Assembly (NCBI GenBank): GCA_002394535.1
Contig: DGUG01000075.1
Coordinates: 1 to 7,829 of the forward strand
Source: Lachnospiraceae bacterium UBA4316
GTDB taxonomy: Bacteria > Bacillota > Clostridia > Lachnospirales > Lachnospiraceae
Direction of reading: 5' to 3'
Length of the DNA stretch: 7,829 nt
Made by a program: the position numbers and the translations under genes
The notes under the pieces: generated by a model
Seen by the model: the letters and a program-made list of their open reading frames with translations, nothing else
Told to the model about the DNA's origin: nothing
Database searches by the model: none
In this document: positions 1 through 4,848 of the stretch, piece after piece
Layout of the letters: each line of letters opens with the position of its first letter
Numbering within the stretch: the stretch's first letter is position 1

Positions 1-24
1 GGGACATGCCCGTCATACCAACAA

Positions 25-55
25 AACAGGCAACGGGATCGACCCATTGCCTGTT
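25..55 (-). terminator. Candidate intrinsic terminator of gpsA
   Basis: On the minus strand, 44 bp past the gpsA stop, AACAGGCAA (47-55) pairs perfectly with TTGCCTGTT (25-33). The stem continues, after one mismatch, with a GGG/CCC pairing (43-45 with 35-37) around a 5-nt loop. The minus strand then reads TTTTGTTGG, a short imperfect T-tract. The position right after gpsA fits a Rho-independent terminator; the weak T-tract keeps confidence moderate. A second short hairpin (CCGGA/TCCGG, 75-91) lies between it and the gene without a T-tract. Confidence 0.55.
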
Positions 56-99
56 GTTATGCTCGCGGCTGTCCCCGGAAACATTGTCCGGAGCAAAAA

Positions 100-1113
100 T
101 CAATCAAACTCGTGAGCCTTATCCCTGCCCATCAGGTAAGTAGCCATCTTGGCCGGAGTCTCGCCTCCGTTAACCACCTTATCGACAGCTGATATGATAG
201 GCAGATCCAGGTCGTGCCTCTTCATGAGCTCGACAGCTGCAGGAAGACAGTTGATACCCTCGACGACCATGCCGACTTTCTCGATCGCTTTCTTGACGGG
301 GATGCCCTTGCCGATCATCTCGCCGCACCTGTTGTTGCGGCTGTGTTCGCTCGTTGCGGTAACGATGAGGTCGCCGATGCCGGCAAGTCCGTTAAAGGTC
401 TGCTGGTCGCAACCGATCGCAACGCCCAGGGCGGAGATCTCGCCCATGCCGCGGGTGATCAGGGCGGCGGTGGTGTTGTCGCCGTAGCCCATGCCGCGGG
501 AGGCACCGACGGCCAGCGCGATGATATTCTTCAGGGCGCCGCACATTTCGACGCCTTTGATGTCTGTGTTTGTGTAGACCCTGAGGCAACCGGCCATGAA
601 GACGTCCTGGACGACCTTGGCGGCTTCCATGTCGGGGGATGCCGACACGATGCTCGTCGGGATGTCGACGGCGACTTCCTCTGCGTGCGAGGGGCCGGAC
701 AGGGCGACGAGGCGGAGCTTCTTGCCGGGGCAGACTTTCGAGACCTCATCGGCGATGACTTCCGTGAGGAAGAGCATTGTCCCCTCTTCGATACCTTTGG
801 CACAGTCTGCGACGATCTGCCCGTCCTTCAGGAACGGAGCCGCCTTACCCGCCGTACTTCTGACAAAAACGGACGGCACCGCAAACAGCACCACATCCTT
901 ATCGGTTACAGCTTCCTCTATATCCTTGGTAAAACAGATCTCATCAGGTATCGGAACTCCCGGCAGGTTCGGATGACGCTTCGTCGCAACGAAATAATCG
1001 ATCTCCTGAGGCAGCGCCGACCAGCAAGTCACATCATGCTTCCCGGAATCTGCCAGAACACGCGACAGCGCCATGCCCCACGTTCCTGTACCTAATACAC
1101 CTACTTTTGCCAT
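100..1113 (-). CDS. gpsA: NAD(P)H-dependent glycerol-3-phosphate dehydrogenase
   Basis: Cytosolic enzyme that reduces dihydroxyacetone phosphate to sn-glycerol 3-phosphate with NAD(P)H, supplying the backbone for phospholipid synthesis. The 337-residue product is full length for the family. Visible motifs are the Rossmann loop GTGTWG (residues 8-13), the substrate-site motif SGPSHAEE (139-146), the catalytic lysine K195 in GALKNI, and GLAGIGDLIVTATSEHSRN (242-260), where the common Cys of the TCxS stretch is Ala253. The ATG at 1113 is chosen over one 10 codons upstream because it has a clean GGAGGA (1121-1126) at 7 nt and the protein then begins directly with MAKVGVLGTG. It is monocistronic here, with its own promoter and a candidate terminator. 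Its middle part (about 300-850) is visibly richer in G+C than the rest of the window, which produces long spurious open frames on the other strand. Identification is firm. Confidence 0.97.
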   Translation of the reverse strand: MAKVGVLGTGTWGMALSRVLADSGKHDVTCWSALPQEIDYFVATKRHPNLPGVPIPDEICFTKDIEEAVTDKDVVLFAVPSVFVRSTAGKAAPFLKDGQIVADCAKGIEEGTMLFLTEVIADEVSKVCPGKKLRLVALSGPSHAEEVAVDIPTSIVSASPDMEAAKVVQDVFMAGCLRVYTNTDIKGVEMCGALKNIIALAVGASRGMGYGDNTTAALITRGMGEISALGVAIGCDQQTFNGLAGIGDLIVTATSEHSRNNRCGEMIGKGIPVKKAIEKVGMVVEGINCLPAAVELMKRHDLDLPIISAVDKVVNGGETPAKMATYLMGRDKAHEFD

Positions 1114-1146
1114 TTGAATGTCCTCCAGATATGTTAACCGCATACT

Positions 1147-1175
1147 ATTATACTACTTTTTGCACCCGACAGTGC
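1147..1175 (-). promoter_or_regulatory. Probable gpsA promoter
   Basis: Reading the minus strand, a perfect TATAAT lies at 1147-1152, which would start the transcript near 1140 and give a leader of about 27 nt before the gpsA ATG. At a 17-nt spacing the -35 position (1170-1175) reads GCACTG, a poor match to TTGACA, so the call rests on the -10 box and the position. Confidence 0.5.
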
Positions 1176-1391
1176 GAAAAGGTTGGCGCTTCTAATTTCT
1201 GCAGGCTCATCTTCACGGTTTCCTTGGGATTGAGAATAAACTGCAAGTTGCGGAGCTGACGCTTCAGGCATCCGCTCATGCACAGTTAGTCAGTGAAGAG
1301 ACAGTAGATATAAAACCGATTACATGTAGGCACTCTAACATGTACGATTTCATGTACATGAGTTGCAGTGAAGTGCTGAAATTAACTCGGG

Positions 1392-1436
1392 AAGCGACAC
1401 CCACAAGCGACACACGGGGTGTCGTAGTCGTGTGTC
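1392..1436. repeat. Four-arm element with interleaved 8 bp stems (possible pseudoknot)
   Basis: CGACACCC (1395-1402) is complementary to GGGTGTCG (1417-1424), and GACACACG (1409-1416) is complementary to CGTGTGTC (1429-1436). The order is A, B, A', B', with B directly abutting A'. The two 8 bp stems can form an H-type pseudoknot or be alternative hairpins. A nested fold is also possible: CGACAC (1408-1413) with GTGTCG (1419-1424) inside GACAC (1396-1400) with GTGTC (1432-1436). No T-tract follows, so it is not an ordinary terminator. The direct-direct-inverted-inverted arm order resembles the X/Y/Z elements further right. Confidence 0.6.
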
Positions 1437-1447
1437 AATTTGCTGCC

Positions 1448-1512
1448 TTTCATAGCAAAAACGGCATTTCTTCATAACATTGCTATGAAAAATAAGTGTT
1501 TTTGCTATGAAA
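1448..1512. repeat. Nested palindromic repeat, copy Z
   Basis: The outer arms are a perfect 15 bp inverted repeat, TTTCATAGCAAAAAC (1448-1462) against GTTTTTGCTATGAAA (1498-1512). An inner hairpin TTCATA-ACATTGC-TATGAA lies at 1471-1489. The core arm TCATARC starts at 1450 and 1472, and its inverse at 1482 and 1504, so the arms on each side are exactly 22 bp apart. Copies X and Y share this register and much sequence. The function is not known to me. Confidence 0.85.
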
Positions 1513-1554
1513 CCCCAAATAAGCATCCGCAGCGTTCCGTGAAGAGCCAAAAAA
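1464..1554. repeat. Diverged duplicate segment, copy 1 (inner hairpin of Z plus tail)
   Basis: This stretch matches 1989-2100 along its length: the inner hairpin, the second GCTATGAAA arm, a CCAAATAAGCATCCGC-like linker (CCAAACAAGCAACCGC in copy 2), and an identical 24 bp tail at 1531-1554 beginning AGCGTTCCGTGAAGAGCC. Copy 2 carries about 21 extra bases between linker and tail. It is a direct repeat, about 525 bp from its partner. Confidence 0.85.
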
Positions 1555-1561
1555 TGAGTAT

Positions 1562-1626
1562 TTGTTGCGACTCGCAACAAGATCGGCTATTACTCTCAAC
1601 TTTGCTGAGAGTGATGTTGAGAGTAG
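1562..1626. repeat. Related nested palindrome W with different arm sequence
   Basis: TTGTTGCGA-C-TCGCAACAA is a perfect palindrome with a 1-nt centre (1562-1580), just as the X/Y junction is TTTTGTTATGA-G-TCATAACAAAA. ACTCGCAACA (1570-1579) pairs 9 of 10 with TGTTGAGAGT (1615-1624), around an inner hairpin ACTCTCA-ACTTTGC-TGAGAGT (1592-1612) whose 7-nt loop is identical to that of copy Y. The first two arms (1571, 1593) are again 22 bp apart; the last two (1604, 1616) are only 12 apart. TACTCTCAAC (1591-1600) can instead pair perfectly with GTTGAGAGTA (1616-1625), followed on the plus strand by GTTTTATTATA, a weak terminator-like context. Confidence 0.7.
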
Positions 1627-1695
1627 TTTTATTATACCGGGATAAAGCAGTCACTGGTGGATGATGTCCGGTGGCTGGGATGATCGGTCGATCAG

Positions 1696-1747
1696 ATTCT
1701 CTTATTTTGCGTTTGAAAGTTGTTATTTGTGCAGCAAGGTAGAGAAT
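1696..1747. repeat. 52 bp tandem repeat, copy U1
   Basis: It is bounded by the inverted arms ATTCTCT (1696-1702) and AGAGAAT (1741-1747). The interior includes TTGAAAGT and ends GTGCAGCAAGGT. The second copy starts 62 bp further on and has the same length. Most differences between the copies are C/T transitions at dispersed positions. Confidence 0.85.
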
Positions 1748-1757
1748 CTTGAATGGA

Positions 1758-1809
1758 ATTCTCTAGTTTTGTGCTTGAAAGTCGCTATTCGTGCAGCAAG
1801 GTAGAGAAT
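1758..1809. repeat. 52 bp tandem repeat, copy U2
   Basis: This is the second copy of the 52 bp unit, with arms ATTCTCT (1758-1764) and AGAGAAT (1803-1809), extendable by one more pair (1757/1810). It is identical to U1 over the last 19 bp, GTGCAGCAAGGTAGAGAAT, and differs inside by a TA to AG change plus five T-to-C or C-to-T changes. No coding frame or T-tract is associated with it. Confidence 0.85.
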
Positions 1810-1911
1810 TTTATTGGGGTGATTTATCTTGGTAATGATATTACTCTTTCTTTTGTTTTTGAATTTACACCATTATACGGACATAACTTCACACGGAAGT
1901 AAAGAAGAAAA

Positions 1912-1975
1912 ACTCATAACAAAATAACGGTTTTCTCATAACATGTTATGAGGATTTGCCCATTTTGTTATGAGT
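1912..1975. repeat. Nested palindromic repeat, copy X
   Basis: The outer arms form a perfect 14 bp inverted repeat, ACTCATAACAAAAT (1912-1925) against ATTTTGTTATGAGT (1962-1975). At the centre is an 18 bp perfect palindrome, CTCATAACATGTTATGAG (1935-1952). The arms TCATAAC start at 1914 and 1936, and their inverses GTTATGA at 1945 and 1967, again 22 bp apart on each side. Copy Y follows head-to-tail with only one base between the unit cores. Confidence 0.88.
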
Positions 1976-2035
1976 CATAACAAAACATCGCTTTTTTCAT
2001 AACTTTGCTATGAAAAATTGGTGATTTTGCTATGA
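1975..2035. repeat. Nested palindromic repeat, copy Y
   Basis: The outer arms TCATAACAAAA (1975-1985) and TTTTGCTATGA (2025-2035) pair at 10 of 11 positions; the exception is A-C on the plus strand but a G-U wobble in a minus-strand RNA. The inner hairpin is TTTTTCATA-ACTTTGC-TATGAAAAA (1993-2017). Arms start at 1975, 1997, 2007 and 2029, giving the same 22 bp register as X and Z. With X it forms a perfect junction palindrome TTTTGTTATGA-G-TCATAACAAAA (1963-1985). Confidence 0.88.
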
Positions 2036-2100
2036 AAATCCAAACAAGCAACCGCTAACAGCTACATCTGTTCCCAAGCGTTCCGTGAAGAGCCAAAAAA
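1989..2100. repeat. Diverged duplicate segment, copy 2 (Y hairpin plus tail)
   Basis: This is the partner of 1464-1554. It ends in the same 24 bp tail (2077-2100) and has about 21 extra bases (roughly 2056-2076) that copy 1 lacks. Its final run of A residues doubles as the T-tract of the rpsU terminator on the minus strand, so the repeat abuts or has captured that terminator. Confidence 0.85.
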
Positions 2101-2135
2101 AGATGTCCCGTGATTATCATCACTTCCGGGACATC
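2095..2135 (-). terminator. rpsU intrinsic terminator
   Basis: On the minus strand GATGTCCCG (2127-2135) pairs with CGGGACATC (2102-2110), and an inner GTGAT/ATCAC pairing (2110-2114 with 2119-2123) is possible. Seven T residues (2095-2101) follow at once. This is a canonical Rho-independent terminator 27 bp past the rpsU stop. Confidence 0.92.
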
Positions 2136-2162
2136 CTCATTTGTTCCACTACAAAACGATTA

Positions 2163-2336
2163 TCAGTGCTTCCTCTTACGGGCTGCCTCTGACTTCTTCT
2201 TGCGACGAACTGAAGGCTTCTCATAATGCTCTCTCTTGCGAACTTCAGCGAGAACACCTGATCTTGCACATGAACGCTTGAATCTGCGAAGTGCACTGTC
2301 AAGGCTCTCATTCTCCTTAACTCTGATCTCAGACAT
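2163..2336 (-). CDS. rpsU: 30S ribosomal protein S21
   Basis: Small basic protein of the 30S subunit, near the 3' end of 16S rRNA and involved in translation initiation. The 57-residue product starts [20 protein letters not shown] and ends in a run of Lys/Arg ([18 protein letters not shown]), the normal S21 length and pattern; residues 1-40 carry the helical core and the rest is the basic RNA-binding tail. The ATG at 2336 has an unusually G-rich ribosome binding site, AGGGGGG (2344-2350), at 7 nt. The gene has its own strong promoter and terminator, so it is a separate unit, although readthrough from the small gene upstream is possible because no terminator separates them. It is below the usual length cut-off for open-frame lists. 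Identification is firm. Confidence 0.97.
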   Translation of the reverse strand: MSEIRVKENESLDSALRRFKRSCARSGVLAEVRKREHYEKPSVRRKKKSEAARKRKH

Positions 2337-2373
2337 CTATTATCCCCCCTCTCGTCACGAAAATTACTGCGAT

Positions 2374-2402
2374 ATTATAACTGACACGACAAAAAACGTC
2401 AA
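2374..2402 (-). promoter_or_regulatory. rpsU promoter (TTGACG-17-TATAAT)
   Basis: On the minus strand, TTGACG (2397-2402) and TATAAT (2374-2379) are separated by exactly 17 bp, a near-consensus housekeeping promoter. Transcription would begin near 2367, giving a leader of about 30 nt. The -35 box begins 3 bp past the stop codon of the small gene at 2406-2528. Confidence 0.88.
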
Positions 2403-2405
2403 TTA

Positions 2406-2528
2406 TCAATTAATAGTGCCCTCATACGGTCCCCGGGTGGGTTCACCGCTTGTTATAATGATATCTTCATTGCAAAATGCCACGATATCCAGGATCAGCG
2501 GTTCATAACTTGCTTTTTTGTCTTCCAT
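2406..2528 (-). CDS. 40-aa hypothetical peptide, clostridial 'ED-I-TSG' type
   Basis: The frame encodes 40 residues starting MEDKKASYEPLILDIVAF and ending RGPYEGTIN. The ATG at 2528 has a good ribosome binding site, AGGAGA (2535-2540), at 6 nt. The gene starts 28 bp after the stop of the beta-helix protein on the same strand with no terminator between, so it is probably cotranscribed. The pattern (a Tyr-x-Pro near the start, a hydrophobic beta-like stretch, then an acidic pair and I-x-x-x-SG before a short polar tail) resembles many short orphan peptides I recall from Clostridia, of the form 'Y-x-P-x-hydrophobic-E-D-x-I-x-T-S-G'. Their function is unknown to me; some could be precursors of modified peptides, but no modification enzyme is visible here. 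There is no signal peptide, and one Cys (residue 19). Confidence 0.7.
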   Translation of the reverse strand: MEDKKASYEPLILDIVAFCNEDIIITSGEPTRGPYEGTIN

Positions 2529-2556
2529 TTTTATTCTCCTAATGCCACTTCTGTTG

Positions 2557-4641
2557 TTACTGCGTTACCGCGGTGTAGTACATATAATAAGCTTTTACAA
2601 GGTCTATCATCCCGCTGTCGGCTTTCGCATTGTCAAGGACTGCAGCGACATAATTTGCCGGACTGTAATCAAATTCAATACTGTCATTACCGCTGACTGT
2701 AACCGTGACCGGTGTCTGTGCATCACTTATCGGGACAGTCTCAGGTGTCTCAATATAGTAATACTTCCCGTTCTTCACAGGCTCGACTGAAGTGTCTCCG
2801 ATCTTAAAGCTGAAATCACTTATGTCCCCTCCTGTCACCTCGAAATAATGCTTGATTCTCGTTCCCTCAAGGAATGATATGCTTGAACCATAATATTTGA
2901 TATTCGTTCCTTCAGGAACTGTGACCTTCGTTGTCCATGAAGGCTCGGTAAGATTGAGCTTATCAGATGAATCTGCACCGCTGACACCGAAGTAACTTGC
3001 AGAATAGTATCCGTAATTCATCAGATTCTCAGCAATCGTCTTATTCTTTACGGAACTTTTCTCAATCAGATAAAGCGCATAATCTCTTACAGTAAAATCA
3101 TCAAATTTGATCGAGATACTGCCATTCTTCAATGTTGCAGATATAGGCAAATACACTTCCGCAGCAGGAACATAGCAGGTGAAAGTATAATAAGTCTTGC
3201 CTTCTACCTGCTCCGATCCGGAACCGTCGAAAGCAACTTCCTGGGAAGCAAGCTCTGATACCTTGCTGTCAAGCTTGAATGTCACCTTGGTATCACTATT
3301 TCTCAGACTTGGATCAAGATCGATGTAATACTTCACGCCCACATATCCGTTCAAGAGCAATGAGTAACCTGCAAGATCTGCCGTGTTGCTCTCGTTGTAG
3401 CAGAGTTCGTTATCCTCGATGCTGAGATAATGCCCGGGATCATCACAGAAGAACATATCAAGATTCGCATAATTCACAAATGTGTTCCTGGTCAGTTTCC
3501 ACTCGTAGGTCTTCCTTGATACCGCTGTAACACCTATGTCTGTGTCAGGGCCCATAGGACCGTCAAAATAGAATACATCCCAGTCATTGTCACCTAGGAA
3601 GACATTGCTCTTAGCACCGGCATCATTTTTATTGCCCTTTATCTTGACAGAGCCGGACAATCGAAATTCTCCCATGTGAATATAGACTCCGCCACCTTCG
3701 CCGCCGGCCTTATTACCACTGATATCAGCACCTTCAAGCTTGAGCTTTCCTTCGCTAATATAGACGCCACCGCCATTTTCTGTTGCTTCATTGTTAGTGA
3801 CGGCCGTGCCGTTTAGCTTTACATTATATGCGGATTTGGAACTCGTACCAAGACAGATACCACCGCCATTTGTTGCTTTGTTTCCGGAGACTACGGAATC
3901 TTCACTGATATCGACATGAGCTCCGTTACTGCTGATCATGATGCCTCCGCCGTTCCCTTCAGCCGTATTATTGCTGATAGTTCCTCCCTCTATACGACCA
4001 TCGGTGCAATATGCAAAATTAACACCGCCGCCGTTTTTCTTTGAGATATTATTGTCTATGCTGCCGCCGTAGATGTAAATGTGACAGTCCTGAGCACTTC
4101 CTATACCTGCACCGTTATCTTCAGATGTATTGCCGCTGATCTTACCGTCATACAGATACAGGCTTGGAGCATTGCCTGATGATCCTTCCAGAAAGATCCC
4201 ATGCTCCGTACAGCCGGTTATAGTGCCTCCCTGAATGTGTAATTCTGCGTTCTTACGGTATACTCTGATCCCTACCTTGCCGGTTATGGTTCCGCTGCCA
4301 GCCAGATCATACAGATAAAGCTTTTTGCCGATGTTGACCTGTACCGCATCGCCGGAAGGATTGCTGATACTCTTGCCGTTAAGGTCAAGATAGACATTTC
4401 CGTTGATGGAGATTTTCTTATTGATATTACCGGTAAGTCTGTAGTTACCATCAGTCAATGTCAGATTGCTGCTGTTATCTATCTCAGTGACATCTCCGGA
4501 AGGCCATGGATTGGTCTCAACCGATGCTCTGACGATCCCAGTGACTTCATGTCCGAATCCTGATGCACTGACGATACCGGGAATTGTTCCCATAACCATA
4601 GACACGCACGTAGCGAGCGCAATGATTTTTTTACTAAACAT
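2557..4641 (-). CDS. Secreted right-handed beta-helix repeat protein
   Basis: The 694-residue product is predicted to be exported. It begins with a Sec signal peptide (MFSKK, then a hydrophobic stretch, with likely cleavage near SAS at residues 25-27). Residues about 50-345 are parallel beta-helix repeats of roughly 27-31 residues, with 'GTISNN...GNGGGI'-type rungs: GGG plus V or I at about 204, 231, 259, 290 and 316. Residues about 420-694 form a different region with 'SLLLNGYVGVKYYI' (426-440) and 'DYALYLIEK...NLMNYGYYSASYFG' (520-552) stretches, a pattern I recall from uncharacterised extracellular proteins of gut and rumen Clostridia. No LPxTG anchor, C-terminal membrane segment or dockerin is seen. 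The ATG at 4641 is preferred over an upstream frame start at 4713, because GGAGG (4653-4657) precedes it and the signal peptide then sits at the N-terminus. Beta-helices of this kind bind or cleave polysaccharides or act in adhesion; no catalytic residues can be assigned. Confidence 0.85.
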   Translation of the reverse strand: MFSKKIIALATCVSMVMGTIPGIVSASGFGHEVTGIVRASVETNPWPSGDVTEIDNSSNLTLTDGNYRLTGNINKKISINGNVYLDLNGKSISNPSGDAVQVNIGKKLYLYDLAGSGTITGKVGIRVYRKNAELHIQGGTITGCTEHGIFLEGSSGNAPSLYLYDGKISGNTSEDNGAGIGSAQDCHIYIYGGSIDNNISKKNGGGVNFAYCTDGRIEGGTISNNTAEGNGGGIMISSNGAHVDISEDSVVSGNKATNGGGICLGTSSKSAYNVKLNGTAVTNNEATENGGGVYISEGKLKLEGADISGNKAGGEGGGVYIHMGEFRLSGSVKIKGNKNDAGAKSNVFLGDNDWDVFYFDGPMGPDTDIGVTAVSRKTYEWKLTRNTFVNYANLDMFFCDDPGHYLSIEDNELCYNESNTADLAGYSLLLNGYVGVKYYIDLDPSLRNSDTKVTFKLDSKVSELASQEVAFDGSGSEQVEGKTYYTFTCYVPAAEVYLPISATLKNGSISIKFDDFTVRDYALYLIEKSSVKNKTIAENLMNYGYYSASYFGVSGADSSDKLNLTEPSWTTKVTVPEGTNIKYYGSSISFLEGTRIKHYFEVTGGDISDFSFKIGDTSVEPVKNGKYYYIETPETVPISDAQTPVTVTVSGNDSIEFDYSPANYVAAVLDNAKADSGMIDLVKAYYMYYTAVTQ

Positions 4642-4689
4642 GATCCGTAACACCTCCAAATCAGTTTGATCCCTTATAAATTCAAAGCA

Positions 4690-4718
4690 ATTATATCGCT
4701 GCGGTTTAATCAAATCAA
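4690..4718 (-). promoter_or_regulatory. Promoter of the beta-helix protein gene (TTGATT-17-TATAAT)
   Basis: On the minus strand, TTGATT (4713-4718) and TATAAT (4690-4695) are exactly 17 bp apart. The start would be near 4684, leaving about 43 nt of leader before the ATG at 4641. This independently supports the shorter start, since the alternative ATG at 4713 would lie inside the promoter. Confidence 0.8.
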
Positions 4719-4779
4719 TCTCATTTGTTAACGTTTCATAAACAACTTCGCATTTTTGTCACAATTAACAAAACAGTGA

Positions 4780-4808
4780 TTCTGCTCCGGAGGATTTTGT
4801 GCTATAAT
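4780..4808 (+). promoter_or_regulatory. Promoter of the ABC transporter operon (extended -10)
   Basis: A perfect TATAAT (4803-4808) is preceded by TG one base upstream (TGC-TATAAT, 4800-4808), an extended -10 element. The -35 position at 17 bp (TTCTGC, 4780-4785) is a weak match, as is common with extended -10 promoters. The start near 4815 leaves a leader of about 34 nt with AAAGAGG (4832-4838) before the ATG at 4849. It is divergent from the beta-helix promoter, about 85 bp away. Confidence 0.72.
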
Positions 4809-4848
4809 CCTGTGGCTTTAAGCATAGTTAGAAAGAGGTCTATACAAA

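Larger units (their letters stand above)
1114..2162. other. Long gap between gpsA and rpsU, no convincing gene, dense in palindromic repeats
   Basis: About 1.05 kb lies between the start of gpsA and the stop of rpsU. Frames of up to 75 or so codons exist on both strands, but they run through the inverted repeats, lack good ribosome binding sites and read as repetitive nonsense. What the stretch holds, left to right: the gpsA promoter; three TACATGT-type motifs (1321-1360); a four-arm structure (1392-1436); nested palindromes Z (1448-1512) and W (1562-1626); a 14 bp inverted repeat TGATCG-GT-CGATCA (1681-1694); a tandem pair of 52 bp repeats (1696-1809); nested palindromes X and Y (1912-2035); and the rpsU terminator (2095-2135). 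Region 1810-1911 is A+T-rich and shows only a small inverted repeat (GTAAT-GAT-ATTAC, 1832-1844). Confidence 0.8.

Noticed and set aside
214..1095. 293-codon open frame on the plus strand, and shorter ones at 149-487, 392-589, 531-803 and 596-976
   Set aside because: All lie across gpsA, whose motifs are unmistakable on the minus strand. The alternative frames arise from its G+C-rich codons and lack ribosome binding sites or family features.
1350..1664. Short open frames on both strands (76 codons minus at 1350-1580, 74 codons plus at 1440-1664)
   Set aside because: They translate the inverted repeats themselves (similar FIAK...CFCYE-like strings on both strands), have no good ribosome binding site, and read as repeat artefacts.
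1450..2035. CRISPR array
   Set aside because: Repeats are palindromic units of 60-61 bp with internal inverted arms. There are only two adjacent copies, no spacers of equal length between identical direct repeats, and no cas genes in the window.
1912..2035. Replication origin iterons
   Set aside because: The 22 bp spacing recalls plasmid iterons, but the arms are mixed direct and inverted, no replication initiator gene or DnaA boxes are visible, and the flanks are core chromosomal genes (gpsA, rpsU).
2120..2311. 63-codon open frame on the minus strand overlapping rpsU
   Set aside because: It is out of frame with rpsU and runs through its terminator. The rpsU frame matches S21 over its whole length.
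2236..2790. Two 90-codon plus-strand open frames (2236-2508 and 2518-2790)
   Set aside because: They lie antisense to rpsU, the small peptide gene and the end of the beta-helix gene, with no recognisable features.
4642..4713. Longer start for the beta-helix protein (24 extra residues)
   Set aside because: The upstream ATG at 4713 would bury the signal peptide and lies within the mapped -35 box. The ATG at 4641 has its own GGAGG.
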